Assembly: GCF_014650335.1 (NCBI RefSeq)
Contig: NZ_BMUT01000001.1
Location: forward strand, 611,037 to 675,036
Origin: Streptomyces hiroshimensis
Lineage (GTDB): Bacteria; Actinomycetota; Actinomycetes; Streptomycetales; Streptomycetaceae
Reading direction: 5' to 3'
DNA length: 64,000 nucleotides
In this document: positions 23,548 to 33,312 of the stretch, one piece after another
How positions within the stretch are numbered: position 1 is the stretch's first letter
How the letters are laid out: the number at the start of each line of letters is the position of its first letter
The notes under the pieces: model-generated
Database searches by the model: none
What the model was told of the DNA's origin: nothing
What the model saw: the letters and a program-made list of their open reading frames with translations, nothing else
Program-made: the position numbers and the translations under genes

Positions 23548-25281
23548 CTAGCCCCGCGCCCCGCCGCCGCCCTGTGCATCGTCGTCGCGGTCGCGGTCGC
23601 GGACGCCCTCCGCGACCCGGCGCAGCCGCGGGTGGCGCACCGGGCCCGGGGCCCGCTCCTCCATCGCATCGCCGACCATCGTCCGCAGCGCGTCCCGCAG
23701 CCCGTGCATCGCGTGGTGACGGGCCGGGCCCGCGCCCGGGTCCTCGCGCAGCTCCGTCATCAGCGACCAGCACAGCGCCAGCATCACCAGCACGAACGGC
23801 AGCGCGACCAGGATCGTCGCCGACTGCAGCGACTGCAGCCCGCCGGCCACCAGCAGGACCGCCGCGACCGCCGCCATCAGCACCCCCCACGTCACCACCA
23901 GCCAGGTGCGCGGGTGCAGCGCGCCGCGGCTGGAGAGCGAGCCCATCACCAGGGACGCGGAGTCGGCGCTGGTGATGAAGTACGTCATCACCAGCGCCAT
24001 CGCGATCCACGAGGTGAGCGTTTCCACGGGCAGGGTGTCCAGGAGGGCGAACAAGGACGCCTCCGCGCCGTCCTTGACGGTCCCGGCCATGTCGGCCGCG
24101 CCCGTCATGTCCAGCCGCAGCGCGCTCCCGCCCATCACGCAGAACCACACCACCGTCGCCCCGCTGGGCACGAGCAGCACGCCGACGAGGAACTCGCGGA
24201 TCGTCCGCCCGCGCGAGATCCGGGCGATGAACGTGCCCACGAACGGCGCCCACGACAGCCACCACGCCCAGTAGAAGATCGTCCACGCGCCGAGCCACTT
24301 CGAGTCGGTGAAGGCGCCCGTACGGGTCGCGAGCGTCAGCAGGTCGTGCAGATAGCCGCCGGTGGCCGCGGGGATGGTGTTGAGGACGAAGACGGTGGGG
24401 CCGAGGAGGAAGACGAAGAGCATCAGGCAGGCGGCCAGCGCGATGTTGAGCGTGCTGAGCCACTTCACGCCCTTGTGCAGCCCGGAGAAGGCCGACAGCA
24501 CGAACGCGGCCGACAGCCCGCCGATGATCACCAGCTCCAGGGTCGTGCTGTCCTTCACGCCCGTCGTGATGTTGAGCCCTTTGGACACCTGCAGGGCGCC
24601 CAGGCCGAGGCTGGTCGCCGTGCCGAACACGGTCGCGAAGACCGCGAGCAGGTCGATGACCCGGCCCGGCCAGCCCGCCGCCCGCTCCTCGCCGAGCAGC
24701 GGCACGAAGGCCGAGCTCAGCCGGTTGCCGCGGCCCTTGCGGAAGCCGGCGTAGGCGAGCGCGAGGCCGGCCATGCCGTAGATCGCCCACGGGTGCAGGG
24801 TCCAGTGGAAGAACGAGTACTCCAGCGCGGTGCGGGCCGCCGCGGGCGTGTTCGCCGTGATGCCGCTGCCCGGCGGCGGGGAGACGAAGTGCAGGAGCGG
24901 CTCGCCGACGCCGTAGAACATCAGGCCGATGCCCATGCCCGCGCTGAACATCATCGCGATCCACGCGAGATTGCCGAACTCGGGCCGGTCGTCGTCCCGG
25001 CCGAGCCGGATCCGGCCGAAGCGGCTGACGGCGATGACCACGCACAGGGCGAGGAAGACGTCGGCGGCGATGACGAACAGCCAGGCGAAGTTGGACAGCA
25101 CCCAGTTCAGCGCGGACTTCGTCACGTGGTCGAAGGAGTGCTTGCCGAGCGCCGCCCACGCGACGACCGCGAGCACCGCGGCGCCGCCGATCGCGACCAG
25201 CGCCGCGTCCGGGGGCTCCTCCCCGCCGCCCGCGGCGGCAGGGGAGTGCGGGTCGGCCGGATCGCGTGCATCGGTGCTCAT
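23548..25281 (-). CDS. BCCT-family betaine/choline transporter
   Basis: A 577-residue secondary transporter with 12 membrane helices. The glycine-rich helix GMGIGLMFYGVGEP (TM3) and the WAWWLSWAPFVGTFIARISR stretch (TM8, aromatic box) identify the betaine/choline/carnitine family. It imports a quaternary ammonium osmolyte with Na+ or H+. The cytoplasmic C-terminal tail of about 60 residues is rich in Arg/Asp (RDRDRDDD), as in osmosensing BCCT members. The start ATG 25281 gives a normal length. Confidence 0.93.
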   Translation of the reverse strand: MSTDARDPADPHSPAAAGGGEEPPDAALVAIGGAAVLAVVAWAALGKHSFDHVTKSALNWVLSNFAWLFVIAADVFLALCVVIAVSRFGRIRLGRDDDRPEFGNLAWIAMMFSAGMGIGLMFYGVGEPLLHFVSPPPGSGITANTPAAARTALEYSFFHWTLHPWAIYGMAGLALAYAGFRKGRGNRLSSAFVPLLGEERAAGWPGRVIDLLAVFATVFGTATSLGLGALQVSKGLNITTGVKDSTTLELVIIGGLSAAFVLSAFSGLHKGVKWLSTLNIALAACLMLFVFLLGPTVFVLNTIPAATGGYLHDLLTLATRTGAFTDSKWLGAWTIFYWAWWLSWAPFVGTFIARISRGRTIREFLVGVLLVPSGATVVWFCVMGGSALRLDMTGAADMAGTVKDGAEASLFALLDTLPVETLTSWIAMALVMTYFITSADSASLVMGSLSSRGALHPRTWLVVTWGVLMAAVAAVLLVAGGLQSLQSATILVALPFVLVMLALCWSLMTELREDPGAGPARHHAMHGLRDALRTMVGDAMEERAPGPVRHPRLRRVAEGVRDRDRDDDAQGGGGARG

Positions 25282-25413
25282 GACGCCCCACTATGGCCGG
25301 AAGAGTACGGAATCGGGCGGACTGGCACGCCGCGCGCGGCCATGGGCAACGGCGGATCCGCCCCGGTAGGGTCCAGGCGGCACGGCCGGGCTCGACGCGA
25401 GGGGTGGCGCGCA

Positions 25414-26547
25414 ATGACGGACGCCGTACGGGTGCTGATCGCCGCGGACAAGTTCAAGGGGTCTCTGACGGCCGCCGAGGTCGCCCGGCACCTCGCCGCC
25501 GGGCTGCGGCGGGGCGCGGACGCCGCCGGTAGGCCGCTCGCCGTCACGGCGCTGCCCGTCGCGGACGGCGGGGACGGCACGGTCGACGCGGCGGTCGCCG
25601 CCGGCTTCGAACGCCGCGAGGTGCGGGTGACGGGGCCGGTGGGGGCGCCGGTCACCGCCGCGTTCGCGCTGCGCGGCGGCACCGCGGTCGTGGAGATGGC
25701 CGAGGCGTCCGGCCTGCGGCGGCTGCCCGGCGGGGTCCCCGCGCCGCTGACGGCCACGACGTACGGGACCGGCGAGCTCGTGCGGGCGGCGCTCGACGCG
25801 GGGGCCCGCACGGTGATCCTCGGCATCGGCGGCAGTGCCGGCACGGACGGCGGGGCCGGGATGCTCAGCGCGCTCGGTGCGCGCCTCCTCGACGCCTCCG
25901 GTACGCCGGTCGGCCCCGGCGGCGCGGCCCTGGCCGCTCTCGCCACGGCCGACCTCTCCGGCCTCGACCCGCGGCTGCGCACGGCCGGGCTGGTCCTCGC
26001 GAGCGACGTCCGCAACCCCCTGACCGGCCCGGCGGGCGCCGCGGCCGTCTACGGCCCGCAGAAGGGCGCCGGCGCGGACGACGTGGCCGTGCTGGACGCC
26101 GCGCTCGCGCACTACGCCGCCGTGCTCGACGGCGGCGCGCTCGCGGGCGCGCCCGGCGCGGGTGCGGCGGGCGGGCTCGGGTACGGGGCGCTGGCCGGGC
26201 TCGGTGCGGTCTTCCGGCTCGGCATCGAGGTCATGCTCGACGTCCTCGGCTTCGCCGGGGCCCTGGCCGACGCGGACCTCGTGATCACGGGCGAGGGCTC
26301 CCTGGACGCCCAGACCCTGCACGGCAAGGCGCCCGCGGGGGTGGCCGCGGCGGCCCGTGAGCGGGGGGTCCCGGTCGTGGCGGTCTGCGGCCGCCTGGCC
26401 CTGGAGAGCTCCGCGCTCCAGGGCGCGGGCATCGGGCGTGCCTACGCCCTGACGGACCTGGAGCCGGACACGGAGCGCTGCATGGCCCTTGCCGGGCCTT
26501 TGCTGGAACGCCTCGCGGAACGGATCGCAGGGGACTGCCTCCCGTAG
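25414..26547 (+). CDS. glxK: Glycerate kinase
   Basis: A 377-residue member of the GarK/GlxK family: VLIAADKFKGSLTAAEVA (N-terminal signature), LPVADGGDGTVDA, VEMAEASGLRRL, GIGGSAGTDGGAGML and DLVITGEGSLDAQTLHGKAP. It phosphorylates D-glycerate with ATP, feeding glyoxylate or serine degradation products into glycolysis. Single gene, followed by a strong bidirectional terminator. Confidence 0.94.
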   Translation: MTDAVRVLIAADKFKGSLTAAEVARHLAAGLRRGADAAGRPLAVTALPVADGGDGTVDAAVAAGFERREVRVTGPVGAPVTAAFALRGGTAVVEMAEASGLRRLPGGVPAPLTATTYGTGELVRAALDAGARTVILGIGGSAGTDGGAGMLSALGARLLDASGTPVGPGGAALAALATADLSGLDPRLRTAGLVLASDVRNPLTGPAGAAAVYGPQKGAGADDVAVLDAALAHYAAVLDGGALAGAPGAGAAGGLGYGALAGLGAVFRLGIEVMLDVLGFAGALADADLVITGEGSLDAQTLHGKAPAGVAAAARERGVPVVAVCGRLALESSALQGAGIGRAYALTDLEPDTERCMALAGPLLERLAERIAGDCLP

Positions 26548-26935
26548 GCACGGCCGGTACGGCCCGTGGGTACGGCACCGCCGGGCACCTCCGGTGGGGG
26601 TTGAGCACCGCGGCGGCGGATTCTCTGCCTGCGGCAGAGGCATGGAGCCGGCCGAGGGGCCCGGGTCTCGCCTCACCGCGCATGACCGGCCCGCGCGGCG
26701 AGGGACGGCGGGGTCGAGAGGCCTCGCCTCTCACTCCCGCCGCAACGGCGCGCAACCCCCACCAAAGGTGCCCGGCGGTGCCAGTCCGCCTCAGGTCCCG
26801 GACGGGCACCACGTATGGCTGCCCCCGCCCCCGCGAGGCGAGGGCACCGGAAAACGCCGAGTGGGTGGTCCCGCACTTCGAGGTTCGGGACCACCCACTC
26901 GTGGTCACCCCGCGACGCAGTCGCTACGGCAGTCG
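26548..26935. other. 388-bp convergent intergenic region
   Basis: No gene. It contains several GC hairpins, a strong terminator at 26858-26901, and at 26917-26944 two tandem 12-bp copies of GCAGTCGCTACG that run into the 3' end of pssA, one copy providing its stop codon. Confidence 0.6.
26858..26901. terminator. Bidirectional terminator between glycerate kinase and pssA
   Basis: A perfect 16-bp stem (CGAGTGGGTGGTCCCG and its complement) with a 12-base loop between two convergent genes. Confidence 0.9.
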
Positions 26936-27784
26936 CTACGGCAGCTGCGTCGCCCTCGCCTCGCGGCGGTTGTCGCGGAACGTGTTCACCCGGCGCGCCG
27001 TGGCGAACAGGGGGATCACCGCGCCCAGGACCACCTGGAGCGCACAGCCCGTCTGGAGCAGGAGCTCACCGCCGGGCGCGTCGAAGGCCCAGGCCGCCAG
27101 CAGGCCCATGCTGAGCACGATCCAGCTGAGCATCGCCACCGCGAGGCGCCCCCGCGGCTTCGGGTACTCGACACGGCTCACCATCAGCCACGCCACGCCC
27201 ACGATCGCCAGCAGCGTCGGGACGAAGGGCAGCTCCAGCAGCACGATCGAGACGACCGTGAGCGCCCCGAAGGGGCTCGGCATGCCCTGGAAGATGCCGT
27301 CCCGCAGCTGGACGCACGAGAAGCGCGCCAGTCTCAGGACGACCGCCAGCAGGACCACCACGGCCGCCACGGCCGACACCCGCTGGTGGGCGTCGTCGGC
27401 GACCATGCCCCACACGACCACGAAGTACGCCGGGGCGAGCCCGAAGCTGATCAGGTCCGAGAGGTTGTCCAGCTCCGCGCCCATCGCCGAGCTGCGCAGC
27501 TTGCGCGCCACGAGCCCGTCGAAGAGGTCGAAGACCGACGCCAGCAGCATCAGTATCACCGCGGTGGCCGCGCTGTGGCGGGCCATGCCGCCGTCCTCGT
27601 TCCCCGTGAGGTGGGGGATGAGGACGCCGGTGGTGGTGAAGTACACCGCCATGAACCCGCAGATCGCGTTACCCAGCGTGAGCGTGTCCGCTATTGAGAG
27701 CCGGGTGGACAGCGGCATGACCTCCGCGTCCTCGGCCTCGTCCGCCTCGGGCACCCAGGATGCCTCTTGATCAATCACGGTCAA
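26936..27784 (-). CDS. pssA: CDP-diacylglycerol-serine O-phosphatidyltransferase
   Basis: A 282-residue membrane enzyme with about seven helices and the CDP-alcohol phosphotransferase signature DG-x2-AR-x8-G-x3-D-x3-D (DGLVARKLRSSAMGAELDNL, about residues 88-107). It makes phosphatidylserine, which Psd converts to phosphatidylethanolamine. It overlaps psd; TTG 27784 (GGGGGTG upstream) and GTG 27778 are both possible starts. The N-terminal tail is acidic. Confidence 0.92.
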   Translation of the reverse strand: MTVIDQEASWVPEADEAEDAEVMPLSTRLSIADTLTLGNAICGFMAVYFTTTGVLIPHLTGNEDGGMARHSAATAVILMLLASVFDLFDGLVARKLRSSAMGAELDNLSDLISFGLAPAYFVVVWGMVADDAHQRVSAVAAVVVLLAVVLRLARFSCVQLRDGIFQGMPSPFGALTVVSIVLLELPFVPTLLAIVGVAWLMVSRVEYPKPRGRLAVAMLSWIVLSMGLLAAWAFDAPGGELLLQTGCALQVVLGAVIPLFATARRVNTFRDNRREARATQLP

Positions 27785-28427
27785 GGCGTGTCACCCCCGC
27801 CGTGGTCTTCTGCCCGACCTCCACCGCGACCTCGACGCCCTCCGGGAGGTAGATGTCGACGCGCGAGCCGAAGCGGATCAGACCGATGCGCTCGCCCTGC
27901 TCCACCTTGGTGTCCGCGGTGAGGTAGGGCACGATGCGCCGGGCGACGGCGCCGGCGATCTGCACCATCTCGATGTCGCCGAGCTCGGTGTCGAAGTGCC
28001 AGACGACGCGCTCGTTGTTCTCGCTCTCCTTGTTGAACGCGGGAACGAAGCCGCCGGGGATGTGCTCCACCGACGTCACGGTGCCGGCCAGCGGGGCCCG
28101 GTTGACGTGGACGTTCAGCGGGCTCATGAAGATGGCGACGCGGGTGCGGCCGTCCTTCCACGGCATGATGCTCTGCACCACGCCGTCGGCCGGGGAGATG
28201 ACCCGGCCCTGGGCGATCTCGCGCTCGGGGTCGCGGAAGAACCACAGCATGCCCGCCGCGAGCGCGGTGGTGGGCACGGCCAGCGCGGCCCAGCGCCCGG
28301 AGCGGCGGGCACGGGTGAGGCTGACCGCCGCCGTGGCGACGGTCGGAAGAAGCCACGGCGATGCTCCGCGCGCGAGGCGTACGCCGGCGAGGCTGTCGCG
28401 ATGTGCAGAGGAAGAGCTGTGGGGCAT
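27771..28427 (-). CDS. psd: Phosphatidylserine decarboxylase, short type
   Basis: A 218-residue proenzyme: two N-terminal membrane helices (about residues 24-62), FFRDPERE, SPADG, MSPLNVHVNRAP and the autocleavage site FGSRVD (Ser 188 becomes the pyruvoyl group). The length and the cleavage sequence fit the short archaeal-type Psd found with PssA in actinobacteria. It decarboxylates phosphatidylserine in the membrane. ATG 28427 with AAGG upstream; the 50-codon extension to 28577 is not credible. Confidence 0.92.
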   Translation of the reverse strand: MPHSSSSAHRDSLAGVRLARGASPWLLPTVATAAVSLTRARRSGRWAALAVPTTALAAGMLWFFRDPEREIAQGRVISPADGVVQSIMPWKDGRTRVAIFMSPLNVHVNRAPLAGTVTSVEHIPGGFVPAFNKESENNERVVWHFDTELGDIEMVQIAGAVARRIVPYLTADTKVEQGERIGLIRFGSRVDIYLPEGVEVAVEVGQKTTAGVTRLDRD

Positions 28428-28597
28428 GGGTGACCTTCGTAGCGGAGGGGGCCGCGAAACGATTGGGGGACGGCGGCTTTCCGGGGATGCTATCGGTTGC
28501 GACCGGCAACTGGCTAAGCGCCAGGGCCAGTAGATGGCCGAACTCCGATGACTGGGTGTGATCTTCTTCTCGGTCAAATCACCCCTAATCGGAATAT

Positions 28598-29803
28598 TTA
28601 TCCCTGGATCCGGTACTCCTCGAGTAGCCGGCGGCCGATGATCATTTTCTGGATCTCTGCCGTCCCTTCACCGATGAGCAGCATGGGAGCCTCTCGGTAG
28701 AGGCGCTCGATCTCGTACTCCTTGGAGAACCCGTATCCGCCGTGGATACGGAAAGCGTCCTCCACCACCTCCTTGCAGTACTCGGAGGCCAGGTACTTGG
28801 CCATTCCGGCCTCGAGATCGTTGCGCCGGCCCGAGTCCTTCTTCCGGGCCGCATTCACCATCATCGCATGCGCGGCTTCGACCTTTGTCCCCATTTCGGC
28901 AAGTTTGAACTGGATGGCCTGGTGTTGCGCGATGGGTTTTCCGAAGGTGTGCCGCTGCTGCGCATAGGCCACACCGAGCTCAAAGGCGCGCTGGGCGACA
29001 CCGCAGCCACGCGCTGCGACATTGACCCGGCCCACCTCGACGCCGTCCATCATCTGGTAGAAGCCCCGGCCGGTGACCCCGCCGAGCACCCGGTCGGCCG
29101 GAACCCGCAGGCCGTCCATGATCAGCTCGGTGGTGTCGACGCCCTTGTAGCCCATTTTGTCGATCTTTCCGGGGATGGTCAGCCCCGGCTTGACCTCGCC
29201 GAACCCCGGCTCCTTCTCGATCAGGAAGGTGGTCATCGACTTGTGCGGAGGGGTCCCCTCGGGGTGGCCCTCGTCCGTCCGGCACAACACCGCCACCAGC
29301 GTGGACGTGCCGCCGTTGGTCAGCCACATCTTCTGGCCGTTGAGGACGTACACGTCGCCGTCGCGCACGCCCTTCGATGTGATTGCCGACACATCCGAGC
29401 CCAGGCCCGGCTCCGACATCGAGAAGGCGCCCCGGATATCGCCCGCCGCCATCTTTGGCAGGAAATAGTCCTTCTGTTCCCGGGTGCCGTGCTGCTTGAT
29501 CATGTAGGCGACGATGAAGTGGGTGTTGATGATCCCCGACACGCTCATCCAGCCCCGGGCGATCTCCTCGACGCACAGCGCGTATGTGAGAAGGGACTCA
29601 CCCAGGCCGCCGTACTCCTCGGGGATCATCAGGCCGAAGACCCCGAGTTCCTTCAGCCCCTCGACGATCCGGGTGGGGTACTCGTCACGGTGCTCCAGCT
29701 CCGTGGCCACCGGGATGATTTCCTTGTCGACGAAGTCACGGACCGTCGACAGGATTTCCTGCTGGACGTCCGTCAGCCCGTCGGTCTGCGCCAGGCGGCC
29801 CAT
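28598..29803 (-). CDS. mcd: (2S)-methylsuccinyl-CoA dehydrogenase-type acyl-CoA dehydrogenase
   Basis: A 401-residue acyl-CoA dehydrogenase with canonical motifs: FSMSEPGLGSDVS, KMWLTNGG, and the catalytic Glu in LIGEGTAEIQK (about residue 377). Being last in the ccr-ecm-mcl-mch operon it most likely oxidises (2S)-methylsuccinyl-CoA to mesaconyl-CoA in the ethylmalonyl-CoA pathway. Actinobacterial Mcd is shorter than the proteobacterial enzyme, in line with 401 residues. One base separates it from the hydratase stop. Confidence 0.85.
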   Translation of the reverse strand: MGRLAQTDGLTDVQQEILSTVRDFVDKEIIPVATELEHRDEYPTRIVEGLKELGVFGLMIPEEYGGLGESLLTYALCVEEIARGWMSVSGIINTHFIVAYMIKQHGTREQKDYFLPKMAAGDIRGAFSMSEPGLGSDVSAITSKGVRDGDVYVLNGQKMWLTNGGTSTLVAVLCRTDEGHPEGTPPHKSMTTFLIEKEPGFGEVKPGLTIPGKIDKMGYKGVDTTELIMDGLRVPADRVLGGVTGRGFYQMMDGVEVGRVNVAARGCGVAQRAFELGVAYAQQRHTFGKPIAQHQAIQFKLAEMGTKVEAAHAMMVNAARKKDSGRRNDLEAGMAKYLASEYCKEVVEDAFRIHGGYGFSKEYEIERLYREAPMLLIGEGTAEIQKMIIGRRLLEEYRIQG

Positions 29804-29804
29804 C

Positions 29805-30317
29805 TCACTTCTCCCGGATGATCGGCTCGGGGCGGCCGGGCTGCTCCCCGCCGCGCTCCTCGATGTACGTGGCGGTGGGCACCATCACCTTGCGCCGGAA
29901 GGTGCAGACCACGGTGCCGTCCTGCTTGTAGCCGATGGTCTCGACGTGGACGATCCCGCGGTCGCTCTTCGACTTCGACGGCGTCTTGCCGAGCACCTTC
30001 GTCTCGCCGTAGATGGTGTCGCCGTGGAAGGTCGGCGCGATGTGCTTGAGCGACTCCACCTCCAGGTTGGCGATGGCCTTGCCCGAGACGTCCGGGACGG
30101 ACATGCCCAGCAGCAGGGAGTAGACATAGTTGCCGACCACGACATTCTTGCCGAAATCGGTCGTCTTCTCGGCGTAGTTGCCGTCCATGTGCAGCGGGTG
30201 GTGGTTCATGGTCAGCAGACAGAACAAATGGTCGTCGTACTCGGTGACGGTCTTTCCGGGCCAATGCTTGTAGACGTCACCGACGGTGAACTCTTCGTAA
30301 GTCCGGCCGAACTGCAT
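29805..30317 (-). CDS. mch: Mesaconyl-CoA hydratase (MaoC fold)
   Basis: A 170-residue single hot-dog MaoC-type hydratase: YEEFTVGDVYKHWPGKTVTE, NHHPLHMDGNYAEKTTDFG and the GDTIYGETKVLGK strand. It hydrates mesaconyl-CoA to beta-methylmalyl-CoA. The start lies 5 bp after the lyase stop; ATG 30317 is clear. Confidence 0.87.
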   Translation of the reverse strand: MQFGRTYEEFTVGDVYKHWPGKTVTEYDDHLFCLLTMNHHPLHMDGNYAEKTTDFGKNVVVGNYVYSLLLGMSVPDVSGKAIANLEVESLKHIAPTFHGDTIYGETKVLGKTPSKSKSDRGIVHVETIGYKQDGTVVCTFRRKVMVPTATYIEERGGEQPGRPEPIIREK

Positions 30318-30322
30318 CGTGC

Positions 30323-31294
30323 TCAGGCCTCCGGGATCTCGAACTTCGACGTGCGCGTCATCCCCGCCGCACGGCCCTTGCCCGCGATCACCAGCGCCAT
30401 CTTGCGGCTGGCCTCGTCGATCATCTCGTCGCCGAGCATCGCCGAGCCCTTCTTGCCGCCGGCCTCGGAGGTGCACCAGTCGTAGGCATCCAGGATCAGC
30501 TCGGCGTGGTCGTAGTCCTCCTGCGTGGGCGAGAAGACCTCGTTGGCCGCCTCCACCTGGCCGGGGTGCAGCACCCACTTGCCGTCGAAGCCCAGCGCGG
30601 CCGCGCGCCCGGCGACCTCCTTGTAGCCGTCGACGTTCTTGATCTGCAGGTAGGGGCCGTCGATGGCCTGCAGGTCGTGGGCGCGGGCCGCCATCAGGAT
30701 CCGCATCAGGATGTAGTGGTAGGCGTCCGCCGGGTAGCCGGGCGGCTGCTCGCCGACGACCAGGGACTTCATGTTGATCGAGGCCATGAAGTCGGCCGGG
30801 CCGAAGACGATCGTCTCCATGCGCGGCGACGCGGCGGCGATCTCGTCGACGTTGACCAGGCCCTTGGCGTTCTCGATCTGCGCCTCGATGCCGATGCGGC
30901 CAACCTCGAAGCCCATGGTCTTCTCGATCTGGGTCAGCAGCAGGTCCAGGGCGACGACCTGCTGGGCGTCCTGGACCTTCGGCAGCATGATGCAGTCGAG
31001 GTTGGGGCCCGCGCCCTCGACGACCGTGACGACGTCCCGGTACGTCCAGTGCGTCGTCCAGTCGTTGACGCGGACGACCCGGGTCTTGCCCGTCCAGTCG
31101 CCGTTGTTGAGCGCGTCGACGATCGAGTGGCGGGCGCCCTCCTTGGCCAGCGGGGCGCAGGCGTCCTCCAGGTCGAGGAAGACCTGGTCGGCGGGGAGGC
31201 CCTGGGCCTTCTCCAGGAAGCGCGGGTTGCTGCCGGGGACCGCGAGGCACGAGCGGCGCGGGCGCAGCCGGTTCACCGGGGCGGGCGTATTCAT
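30323..31294 (-). CDS. mcl: Malyl/beta-methylmalyl-CoA lyase (CitE-like)
   Basis: A 323-residue HpcH/HpaI-CitE TIM barrel: RRSCLAVPGSNPRFLEKA, DQVFLDLEDACAP, IEAQIENAKGLVNVDEIA and VFGPADFMASI carry the Mg2+ and CoA contacts. It cleaves beta-methylmalyl-CoA into glyoxylate and propionyl-CoA. ATG 31294 overlaps the mutase stop (ATGA). Confidence 0.9.
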   Translation of the reverse strand: MNTPAPVNRLRPRRSCLAVPGSNPRFLEKAQGLPADQVFLDLEDACAPLAKEGARHSIVDALNNGDWTGKTRVVRVNDWTTHWTYRDVVTVVEGAGPNLDCIMLPKVQDAQQVVALDLLLTQIEKTMGFEVGRIGIEAQIENAKGLVNVDEIAAASPRMETIVFGPADFMASINMKSLVVGEQPPGYPADAYHYILMRILMAARAHDLQAIDGPYLQIKNVDGYKEVAGRAAALGFDGKWVLHPGQVEAANEVFSPTQEDYDHAELILDAYDWCTSEAGGKKGSAMLGDEMIDEASRKMALVIAGKGRAAGMTRTSKFEIPEA

Positions 31295-33303
31295 GCGGGG
31301 ACCTCCAACGGGTCGAGGTGGTTCGCTTTCCGGATCTCGTCGACGATACGGCCGATGATCTCCGTGATGCCGAAGTCCTTGGGGGTGAAGACCGCGGCGA
31401 CGCCGGCCGCCCGCAGGGCGGTGGCGTCCGCGGACGGGATGATGCCACCGACGATGACGGGGACGTCGTCGGCCCCCGTGGCGCGCAGCCGCGCCAGCAC
31501 GTCGGGCACGAGCTCGGCGTGCGATCCGGAGAGGATCGACAGGCCGACGCAGTGCACGTCCTCGGCGACGGCCGCCGAGACGATCTGCTCCGGGGTCAGC
31601 CGGATGCCCTGGTAGACCACTTCGAAGCCGGCGTCGCGCGCGCGGACGGCGATCTGCTCGGCGCCGTTGGAGTGGCCGTCCAGGCCGGGTTTGCCGACGA
31701 GCAGGCGCAGCTTGCCGCTGCCCAGCTCGTCGGCGGTACGGGCCACCTTGGTGCGGACGGCGGCCAGCGGGGTGCCGGCCTCCGCGGCGACCGCCACGGG
31801 GGCGCTGCTGACGCCCGTGGGGGCCCGGAACTCGCCGAAGACGTCGCGCAGGGCCCAGGACCACTCGCCGGTCGTCACGCCCGCGCGGACGCACTCCAGG
31901 GTGGCCGCCATCAGGTTCTCCGAGCCCGCGGCCGTCTTCTTCAGGACGGACAGGGCCTCCTGGGCGCGGGCCTCGTCGCGGTCCTCGCGCCAGCGGTGCA
32001 GGGCGGCCACCACGCGCGCCTCGTTCGCCGGGTCCACCGTCATGATCGCGGTGTCGAGATCGGCGGTGAGCGGGTTGGGCTCGGTCGACTCGTAGCAGTT
32101 GACGCCGACGATCTTCTCCTCGCCGGCCTCGATCCGGGCCCGGCGCTCGGCGTGCGAGGAGACCAGCTGCGACTTCAGGTAGCCGGACTCGACGGCCGCC
32201 ATCGCGCCGCCCATGCCCTGGATCCGCTCGATCTCCGCCAGGCACTCGGTGACCAGGCCCGACACCTTGGCCTCGATCACGTGCGAGCCCGCGAAGATGT
32301 CCTCGTACTCCAGCAGGTCGCTCTCGTGCGCGAGGACCTGCTGGATGCGCAGCGACCACTGCTGGTCCCAGGGCCGGGGCAGGCCCAGCGCCTCGTTCCA
32401 GGCCGGCAGCTGCACGGCGCGGGCGCGGGCGTCCTTGGAGAGGGTCACGGCCAGCATCTCCAGGACGATGCGCTGGACGTTGTTCTCCGGCTGGGCCTCG
32501 GTCAGACCGAGGGAGTTGACCTGGACGCCGTAGCGGAAGCGGCGCTGCTTGGGGTTCTCGATGCCGTAGCGCTCGCGGGTGACCTGGTCCCAGATGCGGC
32601 CGAACGCCCGCATCTTGCACATCTCCTCGACGAACCGGACGCCCGCGTTGACGAAGAAGGAGATCCGGGCCACGACGTCGCCGAACTTCTCCTGCGGCAC
32701 CTGGCCCGAGTCGCGCACGGCGTCCAGCACCGCGATGGCGGTGGACATCGCGTACGAGATCTCCTGGACCGGAGTGGCCCCCGCCTCCTGCAGGTGGTAG
32801 CTGCAGATGTTGATCGGGTTCCACTTCGGGATGTTGTTGACCGTGTACGTGATCATGTCGGTGGTCAGCCGCAGCGACGGCCCCGGCGGGAAGACGTGCG
32901 TCCCGCGCGAGAGGTACTCCTTGACGATGTCGTTCTGCGTCGTCCCCTGCAGCCGGGTGATGTCGGCGCCCTGCTCCTCCGCGACCACCTGGTACATGGC
33001 CAGCAGCCACATGGCGGTGGCGTTGATGGTCATGGAGGTGTTCATCTGCTCCAGCGGGATGTCCTGGAACAGCCGGCGCATGTCGCCGAGGTGCGCGACC
33101 GGCACGCCGACCCGGCCGACCTCGCCGCGGGCGAGGATGTGGTCGGAGTCGTAGCCGGTCTGCGTCGGCAGGTCGAAGGCGACCGAGAGACCGGTCTGGC
33201 CCTTGGCGAGGTTGCGCCGGTAGAGCTCGTTGGACGCCTCGGCGGTGGAGTGCCCGGCGTAGGTCCGCATGAGCCAGGGCCGGTCTTTTTGACGCTCAGT
33301 CAT
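31291..33303 (-). CDS. ecm: Ethylmalonyl-CoA mutase, B12-dependent
   Basis: A 670-residue methylmalonyl-CoA-mutase-family protein: TIM-barrel part (DLPTQTGYDSDHI, LQGTTQNDIVKEY, INICSYHLQEAGA) and a C-terminal cobalamin domain with the DxHxxG ligand motif (GLDGHSNGAEQ, about residue 549) and LSILSGSH. It isomerises (2R)-ethylmalonyl-CoA to methylsuccinyl-CoA. Formerly called MeaA. It sits 9 bp after ccr. Confidence 0.93.
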   Translation of the reverse strand: MTERQKDRPWLMRTYAGHSTAEASNELYRRNLAKGQTGLSVAFDLPTQTGYDSDHILARGEVGRVGVPVAHLGDMRRLFQDIPLEQMNTSMTINATAMWLLAMYQVVAEEQGADITRLQGTTQNDIVKEYLSRGTHVFPPGPSLRLTTDMITYTVNNIPKWNPINICSYHLQEAGATPVQEISYAMSTAIAVLDAVRDSGQVPQEKFGDVVARISFFVNAGVRFVEEMCKMRAFGRIWDQVTRERYGIENPKQRRFRYGVQVNSLGLTEAQPENNVQRIVLEMLAVTLSKDARARAVQLPAWNEALGLPRPWDQQWSLRIQQVLAHESDLLEYEDIFAGSHVIEAKVSGLVTECLAEIERIQGMGGAMAAVESGYLKSQLVSSHAERRARIEAGEEKIVGVNCYESTEPNPLTADLDTAIMTVDPANEARVVAALHRWREDRDEARAQEALSVLKKTAAGSENLMAATLECVRAGVTTGEWSWALRDVFGEFRAPTGVSSAPVAVAAEAGTPLAAVRTKVARTADELGSGKLRLLVGKPGLDGHSNGAEQIAVRARDAGFEVVYQGIRLTPEQIVSAAVAEDVHCVGLSILSGSHAELVPDVLARLRATGADDVPVIVGGIIPSADATALRAAGVAAVFTPKDFGITEIIGRIVDEIRKANHLDPLEVPA

Positions 33304-33312
33304 ACGTCTGAC

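Noticed and set aside
28428..28577. 50-codon N-terminal extension of Psd
   Set aside because: No ribosome site, composition unlike the family, and the internal ATG 28427 has both a ribosome site and the expected length.
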